Shown piece by piece: positions 51,352 to 59,155 of a DNA stretch of 64,000 nucleotides. The notes below the pieces were generated by a model. That model was not told the origin of the DNA and did not search any database. It saw only the letters and a program-made list of their open reading frames with translations. The position numbers and the translations under genes were made by a program. The stretch is taken from positions 1-64,000 of IMG/VR virus record IMGVR_UViG_3300047548_000930. The stretch is one strand, 5' to 3'. The stretch is from a virus. Each line of letters opens with the position of its first letter. Positions within the stretch are counted from its first letter, which is position 1.

Positions 51352-51581
51352 TAATCTATATAATCCTCTATGATCCTAGGAGGTTTTCCGCCCCATCTTA
51401 ATTCAAAATACACTCTATCTTTTTCATCTTCAAGAATAATTCCGGTTCTAACGCCGTTATAATCTGAAATTCTATAACGAACATTATGCTCAGCACACCA
51501 TTCAGCAATCACCACTCCATTGAAATTGGTATACCAAATATTTGGTGGTGAAGTATGCATCTTATAAAAGAAAATTTCCAT
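51351..51581 (-). CDS. small protein of the acidic-F-x-L-R-W family, 76 aa
   Basis: GIILEDEKDRVYFELRW at about residues 47-63 matches the pattern of the small protein family (acidic pair, then Y/F-x-L-R-W), with a short extra tail. Upstream is a helix-strand stretch AEWCAEHNVRYRI. Function unknown. Start and stop share single bases with both neighbours. Confidence 0.6.
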   Translation of the reverse strand: MEIFFYKMHTSPPNIWYTNFNGVVIAEWCAEHNVRYRISDYNGVRTGIILEDEKDRVYFELRWGGKPPRIIEDYID

Positions 51582-51982
51582 TAATAGTTGTGCCTATAAA
51601 AACTTACGCTTTCACTATAGTAACCATTGCTACTACCATACCAACGGATATCAACGTATCCTTTAATTGTACCTAGCTTATAAAAAGTCCAAGTCCAACT
51701 TTCGTCGTATGTGCTAAGTGGTTCGTTTGGCATTAGTGCATGTAATACTTTTGAATCTTTGGAAGCATCCCAGTAGTTGCTTGCTTCCTCTGCAAGTAAT
51801 ATTGGACTACCAATCAAATCATCAAGATCACCTGTAATACTTTCTATATAAACTTTCTCACAACAATCTTGATCATGCATTAAAATATAAACTCGATCTT
51901 GTGTGTAAAAACGAATTGTATCCTCGGTTGAATTTATTTTAATAAGCGTCTTACCGAGGAGAAATTCAAACGGTACACGCAT
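51581..51982 (-). CDS. hypothetical protein, 133 aa
   Basis: A beta-rich soluble protein (IRFYTQDRVYILMHDQDCCEKVYIESITGDL...TWTFYKLGTIKGYVDIRWYG). The text resembles a conserved phage small protein with a split beta sheet; no catalytic residues recognised. It is the second of several similar-sized genes between phoH and the release factor gene. Confidence 0.65.
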   Translation of the reverse strand: MRVPFEFLLGKTLIKINSTEDTIRFYTQDRVYILMHDQDCCEKVYIESITGDLDDLIGSPILLAEEASNYWDASKDSKVLHALMPNEPLSTYDESWTWTFYKLGTIKGYVDIRWYGSSNGYYSESVSFYRHNY

Positions 51983-51983
51983 G

Positions 51984-52262
51984 TTACTTCTTTTCGTTTC
52001 TTAAAATATACATGGTAACCATGTTAGGGTCAAGTTTTACTGTTTCTGCTGGATAAGTGTTTGCATTAGACCTAGCCCCAATTTTGCAAATAGTAAGCAT
52101 CTTAGGATTAAGCTTGATCACTTTTGCAATCATCATTGATCGTGGGCCGTAAGCAGCAGCAACATAATCTCCTGGGAAAATCTCTGTCCCAAGTATATCA
52201 AAATGCTGTATTACTTTACTTGTCTTTGCAGACGGCGTTAAACCAGTCATCTGGGTGTCCAT
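51984..52262 (-). CDS. hypothetical protein, 92 aa, small beta barrel-like
   Basis: EIFPGDYVAAAYGPRSMMIAKVIKLNPKMLTI looks like a small SH3- or OB-like barrel. Overlaps the upstream gene by 47 bases; an inner ATG at 52250 is also possible. No function known. Confidence 0.6.
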   Translation of the reverse strand: MDTQMTGLTPSAKTSKVIQHFDILGTEIFPGDYVAAAYGPRSMMIAKVIKLNPKMLTICKIGARSNANTYPAETVKLDPNMVTMYILRNEKK

Positions 52263-52425
52263 GTCCTTTTAAGAATCCTTCTGGTGTTACTTCAAGTTTA
52301 CCGAGACGCACGCCTTTAGATTTCATGTCTTCCCAAATATCTTCTAAATCTTTTTCAAAAGCTGCCCAGCTTTCCCAAGGGAAATCTTCTGGAACATCAT
52401 TGTCGTCTTGAAAATACTTTGTCAT
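52216..52425 (-). CDS. small hypothetical protein, 69 aa
   Basis: Start chosen at ATG 52425, five bases after GGAG; an earlier start at 52464 lacks one. Acidic, Trp-rich (EDFPWESWAAFEKDLEDIWEDM). Unknown. Confidence 0.6.
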   Translation of the reverse strand: MTKYFQDDNDVPEDFPWESWAAFEKDLEDIWEDMKSKGVRLGKLEVTPEGFLKGHGHPDDWFNAVCKDK

Positions 52426-52436
52426 ATACACTCCTG

Positions 52437-52766
52437 CTAATTTGTCCAATCTACTTCTTCCCAATTACAATTTTCTAATAGTTCAACTTGATCTGGATAG
52501 GTCTTAATCATTTTTTCGTAAATGGATGCAGTAGACATCCGCAAACCATAAGACTCAGGATTAACAACATAAACTGAACCAGAGGATCCGTAAAAACGCC
52601 AAGTATCATTGCTTACATCATATTCTGCTTTAGTAATGCCGCTGTTTAGGCGCCAACTATCACCTTGCGTATAGCTACCAGCCCAACCACCAAGCACTTT
52701 ATAAAGTACTTCTCCTTTGTGGTTCATTTTAAGAACTACCCAACTGTCGGGTTTATATTCAGTCAT
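52437..52766 (-). CDS. conserved phage hypothetical protein, 109 aa
   Basis: DSWVVLKMNHKGEVLYKVLGGWAGSYTQGDSWRLNSGI is a beta-type domain that I know from several T4-like phages without an assigned function. The ATG forms an ATGA junction with the upstream small gene. Confidence 0.7.
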   Translation of the reverse strand: MTEYKPDSWVVLKMNHKGEVLYKVLGGWAGSYTQGDSWRLNSGITKAEYDVSNDTWRFYGSSGSVYVVNPESYGLRMSTASIYEKMIKTYPDQVELLENCNWEEVDWTN

Positions 52767-52933
52767 TCTTCAATACCTAAATATCTAAACATAATTTTAC
52801 GTGTGTTTGGATCAGTGTATTGACCACAATGCTGAATAATTAAACGAGCAAAAGTTTCTTCTTGTAAAGAAAGTTTTGTTTCTGATTGTCCTTTAAGGCC
52901 AGAAATTTTAGCAAGTTTTAAAAGTTCATCCAT
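52763..52933 (-). CDS. small hypothetical protein, 56 aa
   Basis: Reads MDELLKLAKISGLKGQSETK and ends KIMFRYLGIEE; helical. It overlaps the release-factor-like gene by one base (TAATG) and the downstream gene in ATGA. Its place between coupled genes supports it as real. Confidence 0.65.
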   Translation of the reverse strand: MDELLKLAKISGLKGQSETKLSLQEETFARLIIQHCGQYTDPNTRKIMFRYLGIEE

Positions 52934-53310
52934 TATTGCTTCTCCTCAAACGGCGCATCCTCAATTGGCACCCAACGCCCATCAACACGCCCTTCAACAT
53001 TTAAATTAGCATCGTTCATAGCATTGTCAACCTTTTCCTCAATGGAGAGTTGGTCACCCATACGCCGCGCCGTTTCTAATTTATGCCACAGTTTGAACTC
53101 TTTAGATTCAGCCATCTTCCTAAACGCGATGCGCTTATTTTCAGATTGATGTCTTGTTTCGGCACTTTCCCCTGTTGCTCCGCTTGCTCTGTGAACGCAT
53201 CTTACTTTAGTAGAACGCTTATTAACATTTTGACCACCAGGTCCACCACTCTTAACATATTGGAAATCGCAGTCATTTGCAGTAACACTGAAAAGCAATT
53301 CTCTTGTCAT
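52933..53310 (-). CDS. RF-1-domain peptidyl-tRNA hydrolase (ArfB/YaeJ-like)
   Basis: 125 residues. GGPGGQNVNKRSTKVRC carries the GGQ peptide-release motif (residues 25-27) with the KR-S-T-x-V-R text of single-domain release factors. There is no codon-reading domain, so it would free stalled ribosomes without a stop codon, as ArfB does. The C-terminal tail is acidic rather than the basic tail of ArfB, so ribosome binding may differ. The start at 53310 has AGGA 7 bases before it. Confidence 0.82.
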   Translation of the reverse strand: MTRELLFSVTANDCDFQYVKSGGPGGQNVNKRSTKVRCVHRASGATGESAETRHQSENKRIAFRKMAESKEFKLWHKLETARRMGDQLSIEEKVDNAMNDANLNVEGRVDGRWVPIEDAPFEEKQ

Positions 53311-54074
53311 TTGTATCTTCCTCTTCGCCAATTCTGTTTAGTATAATTTGATAGTTCTTCCAAAGCAATTAGTTTATTTTCAACCCCATTTGTGATCCAT
53401 GCTTTTTTACCCTTGCGTGGATTGTTTTTATGATATTCGCGCATCTTAGCAGCGTGGGCTAAATCTTTTTCTTTGCTATGACGAATTTTTGCCATTTGTT
53501 GCATATGATCTTTGCCTAGACTGGTATTACGACCAAGCGTCCATCCTTCATTAAGATACTTTTCAAGTTCATTAGGAGATATAGATAATTGTTCGTTTTC
53601 TCTTTTAATCCATTTCTTATTATGGTTTCCGCCTCGTTGATATGGTAAACCTTTATTCATAGTAATTGGATCAAAATCTTCTTTTTTAATATAGATGATA
53701 TTTTCTATGTCATCTTTCATATGGCACCATATCTTACCATATGAAGCATTATATTCTCCTTTTGAATATTTAGATACAGTTGCCCTAAACACTTCGTATT
53801 TTCTTGAAGTTAATGCCTGCTCCTTAAATCTAATCAATGCTGAAATCATTTTATAAGTGTAGGTAGAGTAAACGCATCTAACTAAAAGCATATGAGCAAT
53901 ATAATGCTCTCGGTGTGTCAATAATACTAAATTTGTCTTTTCATTTGATCCGCCTAATGATCTTGGAATGATGTGATGAGAATCAAACACTCCATTCTTT
54001 TTAGATCTACTTTTACTTTGCGCTGCTTGAATTAAATTCACATACCATTTGTAATATTTGTTTGGAATAAACAT
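53307..54074 (-). CDS. HNH homing endonuclease
   Basis: 255 residues. The N-terminal HNH motif reads FDSHHIIPRSLGG, NEKTNLVLLTHREHYIAHMLL. After it come repeated DNA-recognition modules with KIRHSKEKDLAHAAKMREYH and KGKKAWITNGVENKLI, as in free-standing phage homing endonucleases. Inserted between the small gene at 54132 and the release-factor-like gene, overlapping the latter by 4 bases. The leader has an inverted repeat with a late promoter in its loop. Confidence 0.88.
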   Translation of the reverse strand: MFIPNKYYKWYVNLIQAAQSKSRSKKNGVFDSHHIIPRSLGGSNEKTNLVLLTHREHYIAHMLLVRCVYSTYTYKMISALIRFKEQALTSRKYEVFRATVSKYSKGEYNASYGKIWCHMKDDIENIIYIKKEDFDPITMNKGLPYQRGGNHNKKWIKRENEQLSISPNELEKYLNEGWTLGRNTSLGKDHMQQMAKIRHSKEKDLAHAAKMREYHKNNPRKGKKAWITNGVENKLIALEELSNYTKQNWRRGRYK

Positions 54075-54086
54075 AAGTTGTGTTCC

Positions 54087-54121
54087 TTTTTTGTCTATTA
54101 TTTAGCATTTTAGACAAAAAA
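54087..54121 (-). promoter_or_regulatory. inverted repeat with late promoter in the loop (HNH gene leader)
   Basis: Perfect 11-base arms 54087-54097 and 54111-54121, 13-base loop containing CTAAATAA (54098-54105, minus). The downstream arm runs into the ribosome binding site AAGGAA. Early read-through RNA folds and hides the site; late RNA starting in the loop lacks the first arm. A poly-U side also makes it a possible terminator. Confidence 0.65.
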
Positions 54122-54131
54122 GTAATAAAAC

Positions 54132-54362
54132 TTATTTCATCACCTTTAATAAAAATAGCAAAGCAGCATCTTCGTTTTCAAATAGTAGATAGCGTTCACC
54201 GTGATAGCGTCCGTTGTCTTTAATTTCTATTTCAAACTTTGCGCCGTGTTTTACTAATTCCTCATCAAGCGTTCTATAATTTGTTTCCCGGTGTGCTACT
54301 GCAAACCGTTCCCACCACTCCGGCACTTTTTCTCCAGGATTGAAGAGATGTAGTTTATACAT
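54132..54362 (-). CDS. small protein of the acidic-A-x-x-F-x-L family, 76 aa
   Basis: Ends ERYLLFENEDAALLFLLKVMK, a close match to the family ending in the 54856-55074 product (FENDEDATMFALRWS). The N-terminal half (NPGEKVPEWWERFAVAHRETNY) is aromatic. Coupled by TAATG to the Pth2-like gene. Confidence 0.65.
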   Translation of the reverse strand: MYKLHLFNPGEKVPEWWERFAVAHRETNYRTLDEELVKHGAKFEIEIKDNGRYHGERYLLFENEDAALLFLLKVMK

Positions 54363-54844
54363 TATGGGTGCAGTGGATACTTGCTAACAAACTGTTCCAG
54401 ATCCTTCTTGTAACCAAATACATAGGCTGCGGTCACTTCGTTACGATGACACAGGAACTTACCATTTTCAAGATCAAACGGAATTTCAGTATGAACCTTA
54501 GAGTCGATAAGCCTAACAATTTCGCTGTCAACAATGTAAGGGTAAGTTGGATCAATTACCAGTTCACCAACTCCACCTGCTTCACACCAATCAGCAACAG
54601 TATTAATAACTTCGTTCCACTTACCTTTTAGATTAATTTGTGTACCAAACCCAAAAGGCGTAGCAGCCATCCACTCATTAACACACTGACTAATAGGCTT
54701 ATTAGCGTTACGCAGGGGCTGCACAACAGTCTTGTTAATAAAAGCGTTAGCAGCGTGGCCGCTATGAGCCTGCGCCTTTCCAGGATTCATACTGGGCAGG
54801 TCAGTGTTAACAAAAACATACAGAACAGGATAGTTATCGTTCAT
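54362..54844 (-). CDS. peptidyl-tRNA hydrolase 2-like protein
   Basis: 160 residues from ATG 54844 (AGGAG five bases upstream). VLYVFVNTDLPSMNPGKAQAHSGHAANAF matches the start of Pth2 (R-x-DL-x-M-x-x-GK-x-x-AQ-x-x-H), and INLKGKWNEVINTVADWC the following strand-helix. Pth2 cleaves peptidyl-tRNA. It is longer than usual Pth2 (about 115), the extra part being in the second half. Lies 1 kb from the ArfB-like gene. Confidence 0.68.
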   Translation of the reverse strand: MNDNYPVLYVFVNTDLPSMNPGKAQAHSGHAANAFINKTVVQPLRNANKPISQCVNEWMAATPFGFGTQINLKGKWNEVINTVADWCEAGGVGELVIDPTYPYIVDSEIVRLIDSKVHTEIPFDLENGKFLCHRNEVTAAYVFGYKKDLEQFVSKYPLHP

Positions 54845-54855
54845 TAGATTCTCCT

Positions 54856-55074
54856 TTAACTCCATCTTAACGCAAACATGGTTGCATCCTCATCGTTCTC
54901 GAACTGACATCCAGCCTTTGCACGCCAGCTGGGGATGATGTAGAACGCACCTTGGCAGTTAGCTTCACACCAAACTTGCAGCTGGAGATGGGTGTAGTTT
55001 TCCCTGTGTACGTGTACAGTGTGCAGCTTGGGCACTTTGAACCCACAATTATTCTCCACATAAGTCACAGCCAT
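54856..55074 (-). CDS. small protein of the FENDEDATMFALRW family, 72 aa
   Basis: From ATG 55074 (TGATG junction). Ends AGCQFENDEDATMFALRWS, the clearest example of the motif. The middle KLHTVHVHRENYTHLQLQVWCEAN and FYIIPSWRA are beta-like. GC-rich compared with the window. Function unknown. Confidence 0.65.
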   Translation of the reverse strand: MAVTYVENNCGFKVPKLHTVHVHRENYTHLQLQVWCEANCQGAFYIIPSWRAKAGCQFENDEDATMFALRWS

Positions 55075-55247
55075 CACGACCACCTCAACAAATATAAAAC
55101 TAAATCACCTTCATCCCTAAACCAAAAACAATTATCTCGATGAGTCCAACGAGGCCCTCTTGCTCCTAATTGACTCCTCATCCACCGATATCTTGGCCAC
55201 CATTGCGAATGCAGTTTAGGCACGGATACATGATAGGGAAATTGCAT
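55074..55247 (-). CDS. small protein of the same family, 57 aa
   Basis: Reads MQFPYHVSVPKLHSQWWPRY and ends FRDEGDLVLYLLRWS. GGAGG lies 6 bases before the ATG and the stop overlaps the next ATG. Very rich in Trp and Arg. KLHSQWW parallels the VPKLHTV part of its neighbour, which supports a tandem duplication. Confidence 0.65.
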   Translation of the reverse strand: MQFPYHVSVPKLHSQWWPRYRWMRSQLGARGPRWTHRDNCFWFRDEGDLVLYLLRWS

Positions 55248-55259
55248 TAATATCCTCCA

Positions 55260-56423
55260 TCAAGTATCCGCGTCAAAAGAGTAACTCCAACCAATGCCGC
55301 CCCAAAGGTAGCGAGCGGCACTGATCTTAGTCTGAGAACCAATGTTCTTACGGATGATGGTCAGCAAAGTTTCCTTTACATCACGCCCATCATACCAACC
55401 AAACACAATAGTCGTAAGGTGCGGATCACGGTGCTTCTGTTCAGGCATATACTGCATTGCCCAAGTACGGCGATCTACTGCCTTAATGGAATCAATATAA
55501 GCCTCATACTGCCAAACAGTTTCCTTAACTCCAGCCCAAAACTTGTCCTGGAACTGTAGCAAGCGGTGCTGATCCTCGGTCTGCAAGAAAGGCAACACAT
55601 CGTCAACACGTTCGTTAACAATGTAGTCAAGCACGTTCTTCTCGCGGGTGATTGCATCCTTCGACTTGTGACGCAGCACATACCAATCAGCCTTAACCTT
55701 CAGCATGTGCCCGTCATCAAAACGGATTACAACACCTTCAGTATCCTCAAGTCCACGCACAACTTCAAGAATGTTTTCATCCTTGTAGTCATACGCCTTC
55801 ACAAGCGGCATATCCCAGTACTCAGCATACTCGATCATCTTATCCCAAGACAGGTAACGACCAGTCTCGTTGTTGCGGATAGCAGTAAGGATAAGACGAT
55901 CCTCAGGGTAATCAAGCACAATACGGCTTGCACGGCTTACCCATTCAAAAATGGGAGTCCACCCACCCTTCAGCATGTACTCCGCAAACTCGCGATAGAT
56001 TTGGAACTTTACAGTATGGGTCTCTGCCTGCATAGCAGTATCAGTTACACCCATTTTGGTCATCCAACGCACATGCCCCTTTACAATGCAGGGGGAAACC
56101 ATGCTGCCGTCCAACTTGTCGAGGACAACATGGGGCTTGCTAAAGTCAACATGCTCATAACGAGTTTCATCGCGCTCGTTAACGTTGAAGAACTTGTGGA
56201 AGCGGCGGTTGATAAGGTTGCCCTCAAGGTCAAACACAAGCCCACGGCATTCCCGACGGATTGCAGCCTCAACGCTGTCAACAACGGGGAACGAGTCCTC
56301 CATCATAACAGCATAGTTAACGACCTGGTACCCGTCCTTCTTAGCCACAATGAACTCGTCCCGTCCTGCAACCGCAGGTAGTACATCGTCAATGTGCTTA
56401 ATTACAGGAAAAGTGTAGTTCAT
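55260..56423 (-). CDS. T4 Rnl1-type RNA ligase
   Basis: 387 residues (T4 Rnl1 is 374). Motif I KLDGS carries the adenylated Lys, RECRGLVFD precedes it, FEWVSRASRIVLDYPE fits motif III, EGVVIRF motif IV and MLKVKADWYVLRHK motif V. It joins 5'-phosphate and 3'-OH RNA ends, typically to repair tRNA cut by host anticodon nucleases. Its codons are GC-rich compared with most of the window. A sigma70-type promoter is upstream. Confidence 0.9.
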   Translation of the reverse strand: MNYTFPVIKHIDDVLPAVAGRDEFIVAKKDGYQVVNYAVMMEDSFPVVDSVEAAIRRECRGLVFDLEGNLINRRFHKFFNVNERDETRYEHVDFSKPHVVLDKLDGSMVSPCIVKGHVRWMTKMGVTDTAMQAETHTVKFQIYREFAEYMLKGGWTPIFEWVSRASRIVLDYPEDRLILTAIRNNETGRYLSWDKMIEYAEYWDMPLVKAYDYKDENILEVVRGLEDTEGVVIRFDDGHMLKVKADWYVLRHKSKDAITREKNVLDYIVNERVDDVLPFLQTEDQHRLLQFQDKFWAGVKETVWQYEAYIDSIKAVDRRTWAMQYMPEQKHRDPHLTTIVFGWYDGRDVKETLLTIIRKNIGSQTKISAARYLWGGIGWSYSFDADT

Positions 56424-56450
56424 TGGATTTCCCTTTTTCGTTATAATACA

Positions 56451-56478
56451 GTTATAGCACGGATTTAGGGAAAGTCAA
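56451..56478 (-). promoter_or_regulatory. sigma70-type promoter of the RNA ligase gene
   Basis: TTGACT (56473-56478), 16-base spacer, TATAAC (56451-56456) on the minus strand, 28 bases before the ATG. It should drive the ligase, small-protein and Pth2-like run. Confidence 0.65.
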
Positions 56479-56482
56479 CCGT

Positions 56483-56989
56483 TTAGATAGTCAAATTTGG
56501 CACTAAATCCGTGATCAACCTTGGCGTGTAATCCTGTACCTCAACGGAGCAGTTAATGTGCCGTTCTGAAGGACTTGCTCGCTGATGAATATGACCATGA
56601 AGGTTCCAATGAACTTTATATAAAGAACTTTCATGCACAGGTACATGAGTTAGCAAGCAATTATATTCTGGGAACATGCGCCACATGCTAATCTTTTGAA
56701 AATACTTTTGTAGATTTTGAGACTTGCCATTATCATGGTTACCAAGAATGAGACGCTTGCGTCCTTTTAGACGAGGCAGCACTTCATGCCCTCTGCCAAA
56801 GTAGACGTCGCCCAGATGATACACAATGTCATCATCATTGACAGTTTTATTCCAACGATCAATCATGTGCTCATTCATATCGTGAATGTCACTGAAATTG
56901 CGAATTAATTCGTTGGTATTACTGTCACGAAACTTTAGGATATTTTCGTGTCCAAAATGTGTATCTGAGACTACAAATATTCTTGTCAT
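56483..56989 (-). CDS. calcineurin-type metallophosphoesterase
   Basis: 168 residues. SDTHFGHENI, YHLGDVYFGRG, LILGNHDNGK, LLTHVPVH and LHGHIHQ give the full metal-binding set (D-x-H, GD, GNHD, H, GH-x-H). Small phage and bacterial members of this type are phosphodiesterases or phosphatases of uncertain substrate. Its promoter is in the end of the upstream gene. Confidence 0.88.
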   Translation of the reverse strand: MTRIFVVSDTHFGHENILKFRDSNTNELIRNFSDIHDMNEHMIDRWNKTVNDDDIVYHLGDVYFGRGHEVLPRLKGRKRLILGNHDNGKSQNLQKYFQKISMWRMFPEYNCLLTHVPVHESSLYKVHWNLHGHIHQRASPSERHINCSVEVQDYTPRLITDLVPNLTI

Positions 56990-56995
56990 ACTTGT

Positions 56996-57023
56996 AGTAT
57001 AGCACGTTATGAATTATTTGCAA
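56996..57023 (-). promoter_or_regulatory. sigma70-type promoter with extended -10
   Basis: TTGCAA (57018-57023), 16-base spacer, TATACT (56996-57001) preceded by TGC, on the minus strand. Only 6 bases separate the -10 from the ATG at 56989, so the message would be leaderless or nearly so. Confidence 0.55.
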
Positions 57024-58041
57024 ATAATTGTTGGACCATCTTGGCACCTTGAGCAATTGACTTCTTGTCTGCTTCGGCACGTGCCTTTGCTTCTGGTGTC
57101 TCAGCCTTATCACGCTTTGGTGCATCAATTGCACCTTGTGCCTTTTTCATATAGATCTCAACGAACTTGTTTAAAAAGTCCTCTGCATTGAGGTATGGTG
57201 TAAGTATTCCCTTACCATACATATTGTTCATTTCAAAACTTCTTGCCATACCTTTTACGGCATTAACAAGATTTCTAATCTTTACTTCCTTAAGGTCACT
57301 GCCAGGATGCTTCTCCAATAGCGGATCTATCTTTGCATTCTTTGGATCACGGAATGTAATCTCTTTATACTCGTTATCAAATATATCACGCACAAATGTT
57401 TCAACATTAGTTGTGATAGTTTTTAGTTCGTAATCTTTTTTAGTTGCAGCATATGGCACACGACGACCATTTTGCTCTTTATACTGCACTCCTGAATGTT
57501 GCAAGTTAAGCATAAGCATTTCGCCAATAACAGCAAACATATTGCCATTAAGCATACCTTTAACACCACGCTCAGGTGTTGCTCTATATCGTCCCCAAGT
57601 AGCAAGTGGTTCTGGATGAGGCATTATATCAATTTGTACCCATGCATCACCTCCAATATTTAGAATTGGATGTCCAGGGGTTGATTCAGGATGTACGTAA
57701 CTTGGATTAGTTGCTTTGGCAAACTCGCCAAATTGCTTATTCCAAAAATATTGTATTTGCCCAGTAGTCATATTTGGTTTGTCTTTTAATTCAGGTACGA
57801 CAATTTGTAAATCAATATCACCATAAATTTTATCTTCTGGATCTACATCGTGATAAGCACTGCTACCTGTTGGATGCCCTATCTTAACACTCGGGATACC
57901 TGTTTGTTTGGCATAGACATTAAAATCAGCAATAAACTTTTCCATTATTGCCAGAGCTTTTTTGACGGTACTTGGATGAATAACAGTACCTTGTGTTACA
58001 GTAGTGGTCCAGCCACCCTCAAATAATTCATGAATACGCAT
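57007..58041 (-). CDS. leader-tagged nucleotidyltransferase-like protein (MRIHELFE)
   Basis: 344 residues. MRIHELFE|GG fits the L-x-E leader. GHPTGSSAYHDVDP...YGDIDLQIVVP has the GS and D-x-D of nucleotidyltransferase folds, and WVQIDIMPHPEP the third acidic residue. It resembles the first nucleotidyltransferase domain of the 2073-residue protein. The C-terminal half is helical and Lys-rich. Candidate packaged head enzyme located away from the main leader block. GTAAATAC sits 4 bases before its ATG. Confidence 0.75.
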   Translation of the reverse strand: MRIHELFEGGWTTTVTQGTVIHPSTVKKALAIMEKFIADFNVYAKQTGIPSVKIGHPTGSSAYHDVDPEDKIYGDIDLQIVVPELKDKPNMTTGQIQYFWNKQFGEFAKATNPSYVHPESTPGHPILNIGGDAWVQIDIMPHPEPLATWGRYRATPERGVKGMLNGNMFAVIGEMLMLNLQHSGVQYKEQNGRRVPYAATKKDYELKTITTNVETFVRDIFDNEYKEITFRDPKNAKIDPLLEKHPGSDLKEVKIRNLVNAVKGMARSFEMNNMYGKGILTPYLNAEDFLNKFVEIYMKKAQGAIDAPKRDKAETPEAKARAEADKKSIAQGAKMVQQLFANNS

Positions 58042-58045
58042 GTGT

Positions 58046-58053
58046 GTATTTAC
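58046..58053 (-). promoter_or_regulatory. late-type promoter (GTAAATAC) abutting its gene
   Basis: Minus-strand GTAAATAC, 4 bases before the ATG at 58041, no ribosome binding site. Confidence 0.45.
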
Positions 58054-58068
58054 CCGTTTTTAATAGAA

Positions 58069-58076
58069 TTAAATAT
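58069..58076 (+). promoter_or_regulatory. late-type octamer (TTAAATAT) abutting its gene
   Basis: Plus-strand TTAAATAT, 4 bases before the ATG at 58081, no ribosome binding site. Weaker match than its divergent partner. Confidence 0.35.
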
Positions 58077-58080
58077 CATT

Positions 58081-59151
58081 ATGTTATCAGTTAACCAAAC
58101 ATGGGACCCTTTGGAAGTTTGTATTGTAGGAAAAATGTATGATCCCAAATCTTTTAATTTTATATCTAGCAGTAGAGTTAGACAAGTTCTGGAAAAAATT
58201 GCAATTGAAACTGAGGAAGATTTTCAAACTCTAATAAAGCTTTTGAATAAATTTAATGTTGAATTAATTAGACCCAATGCTAAATTAATTGATAACAAGT
58301 TAATGCCGCCTCCGGTCACTCCTAGAGATCATACTGCTATGATTGGAAATAAATTCTTTATCGATCCCAGAGTAGATTTAAATTTCTATCAGCCAATTGT
58401 TGATTATGTGCAACAATATAATAAAATTAATTGGGTCAAAAACATTAATACAGCAACTATACTAAGACTAGGAAAAGATTTGCTGTATGGGCAGATGAAC
58501 TTATCCCCAAGCAATGTTTGGACTAGTATCAGAAAAGATAATTGGCCAATAGATACTCCAAAAAATCTAGAGGATAGTTTTAATACCAAAGCAATAATTG
58601 ATTATCAAAAATCTATTTCAACTTGGTTTAAGGATTATCGCTGCCATTTTTATCCTAAAGAAAATCATCTAGACGGGTGCATGGCTGTTATTAAACCTGG
58701 ATTGCTGATTAGCAATAAAGAACTAGATCACAAAAGTAGATTTAAAGATTGGGATATACTTTATCTTGATACAACTGTTAAAGACAAAATGATCAACAAT
58801 TATTCTTATATGGAATTAAGAAAAAAGAATAGAGGTAAATGGTGGATACCTGGTGAAGAATCAAACGATGACTTTATAGAGTTTGTTGATTCTTACCTAA
58901 GCGCATGGACTGGCTATATCGAAGAAAGCCAATTTGATCTAAATCTATTAATGATAGATGAATGCAATGCAGTTTGCACAAGTGCAAACGATATGATACA
59001 AAGGAAGTTTGATGAATATGGTATCAACTTGCATATAGTAAACTTTAGGCATAGCTTGTTCTTTGACGGAGGTATACATTGTCTAACAAGCGACATAAAA
59101 AGAAAGGGAGAGCTAATTGATTTAGCTCTCCCTCAAGAAAGAAATGTTTAG
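58081..59151 (+). CDS. glycine amidinotransferase-like enzyme (copy 2)
   Basis: 356 residues, paralogue of the 19135-20214 product. The N-terminal LEVCIVGKMYDP, TPRDHTAMIGN, ENHLDG (His196) and DGGIHCLTSDIKRKG (Cys334) align with copy 1, and the last part matches the FHCWTCDVRRRG-type end of arginine:glycine amidinotransferases better than copy 1 does. The start at 58081 replaces an earlier in-frame start at 58030 that overlaps the divergent gene. It lies alone, away from the 18.6-21.5 kb operon, on the opposite strand. Confidence 0.75.
   Translation: MLSVNQTWDPLEVCIVGKMYDPKSFNFISSSRVRQVLEKIAIETEEDFQTLIKLLNKFNVELIRPNAKLIDNKLMPPPVTPRDHTAMIGNKFFIDPRVDLNFYQPIVDYVQQYNKINWVKNINTATILRLGKDLLYGQMNLSPSNVWTSIRKDNWPIDTPKNLEDSFNTKAIIDYQKSISTWFKDYRCHFYPKENHLDGCMAVIKPGLLISNKELDHKSRFKDWDILYLDTTVKDKMINNYSYMELRKKNRGKWWIPGEESNDDFIEFVDSYLSAWTGYIEESQFDLNLLMIDECNAVCTSANDMIQRKFDEYGINLHIVNFRHSLFFDGGIHCLTSDIKRKGELIDLALPQERNV
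59105..59133 (-). terminator. terminator of the TAXI gene, inside the opposite coding region
   Basis: A 12-base perfect stem AGGGAGAGCTAA / TTAGCTCTCCCT with a 5-base loop. On the minus strand it is followed by TTCTTTTT. It lies in the last codons of the plus-strand amidinotransferase gene. Confidence 0.7.
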
Positions 59152-59155
59152 TTTA

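Noticed and set aside
55566-56381. Long plus-strand reading frame opposite the RNA ligase gene
   Set aside because: It is antisense to a gene with complete ligase motifs, has no ribosome binding site and no recognisable protein pattern.
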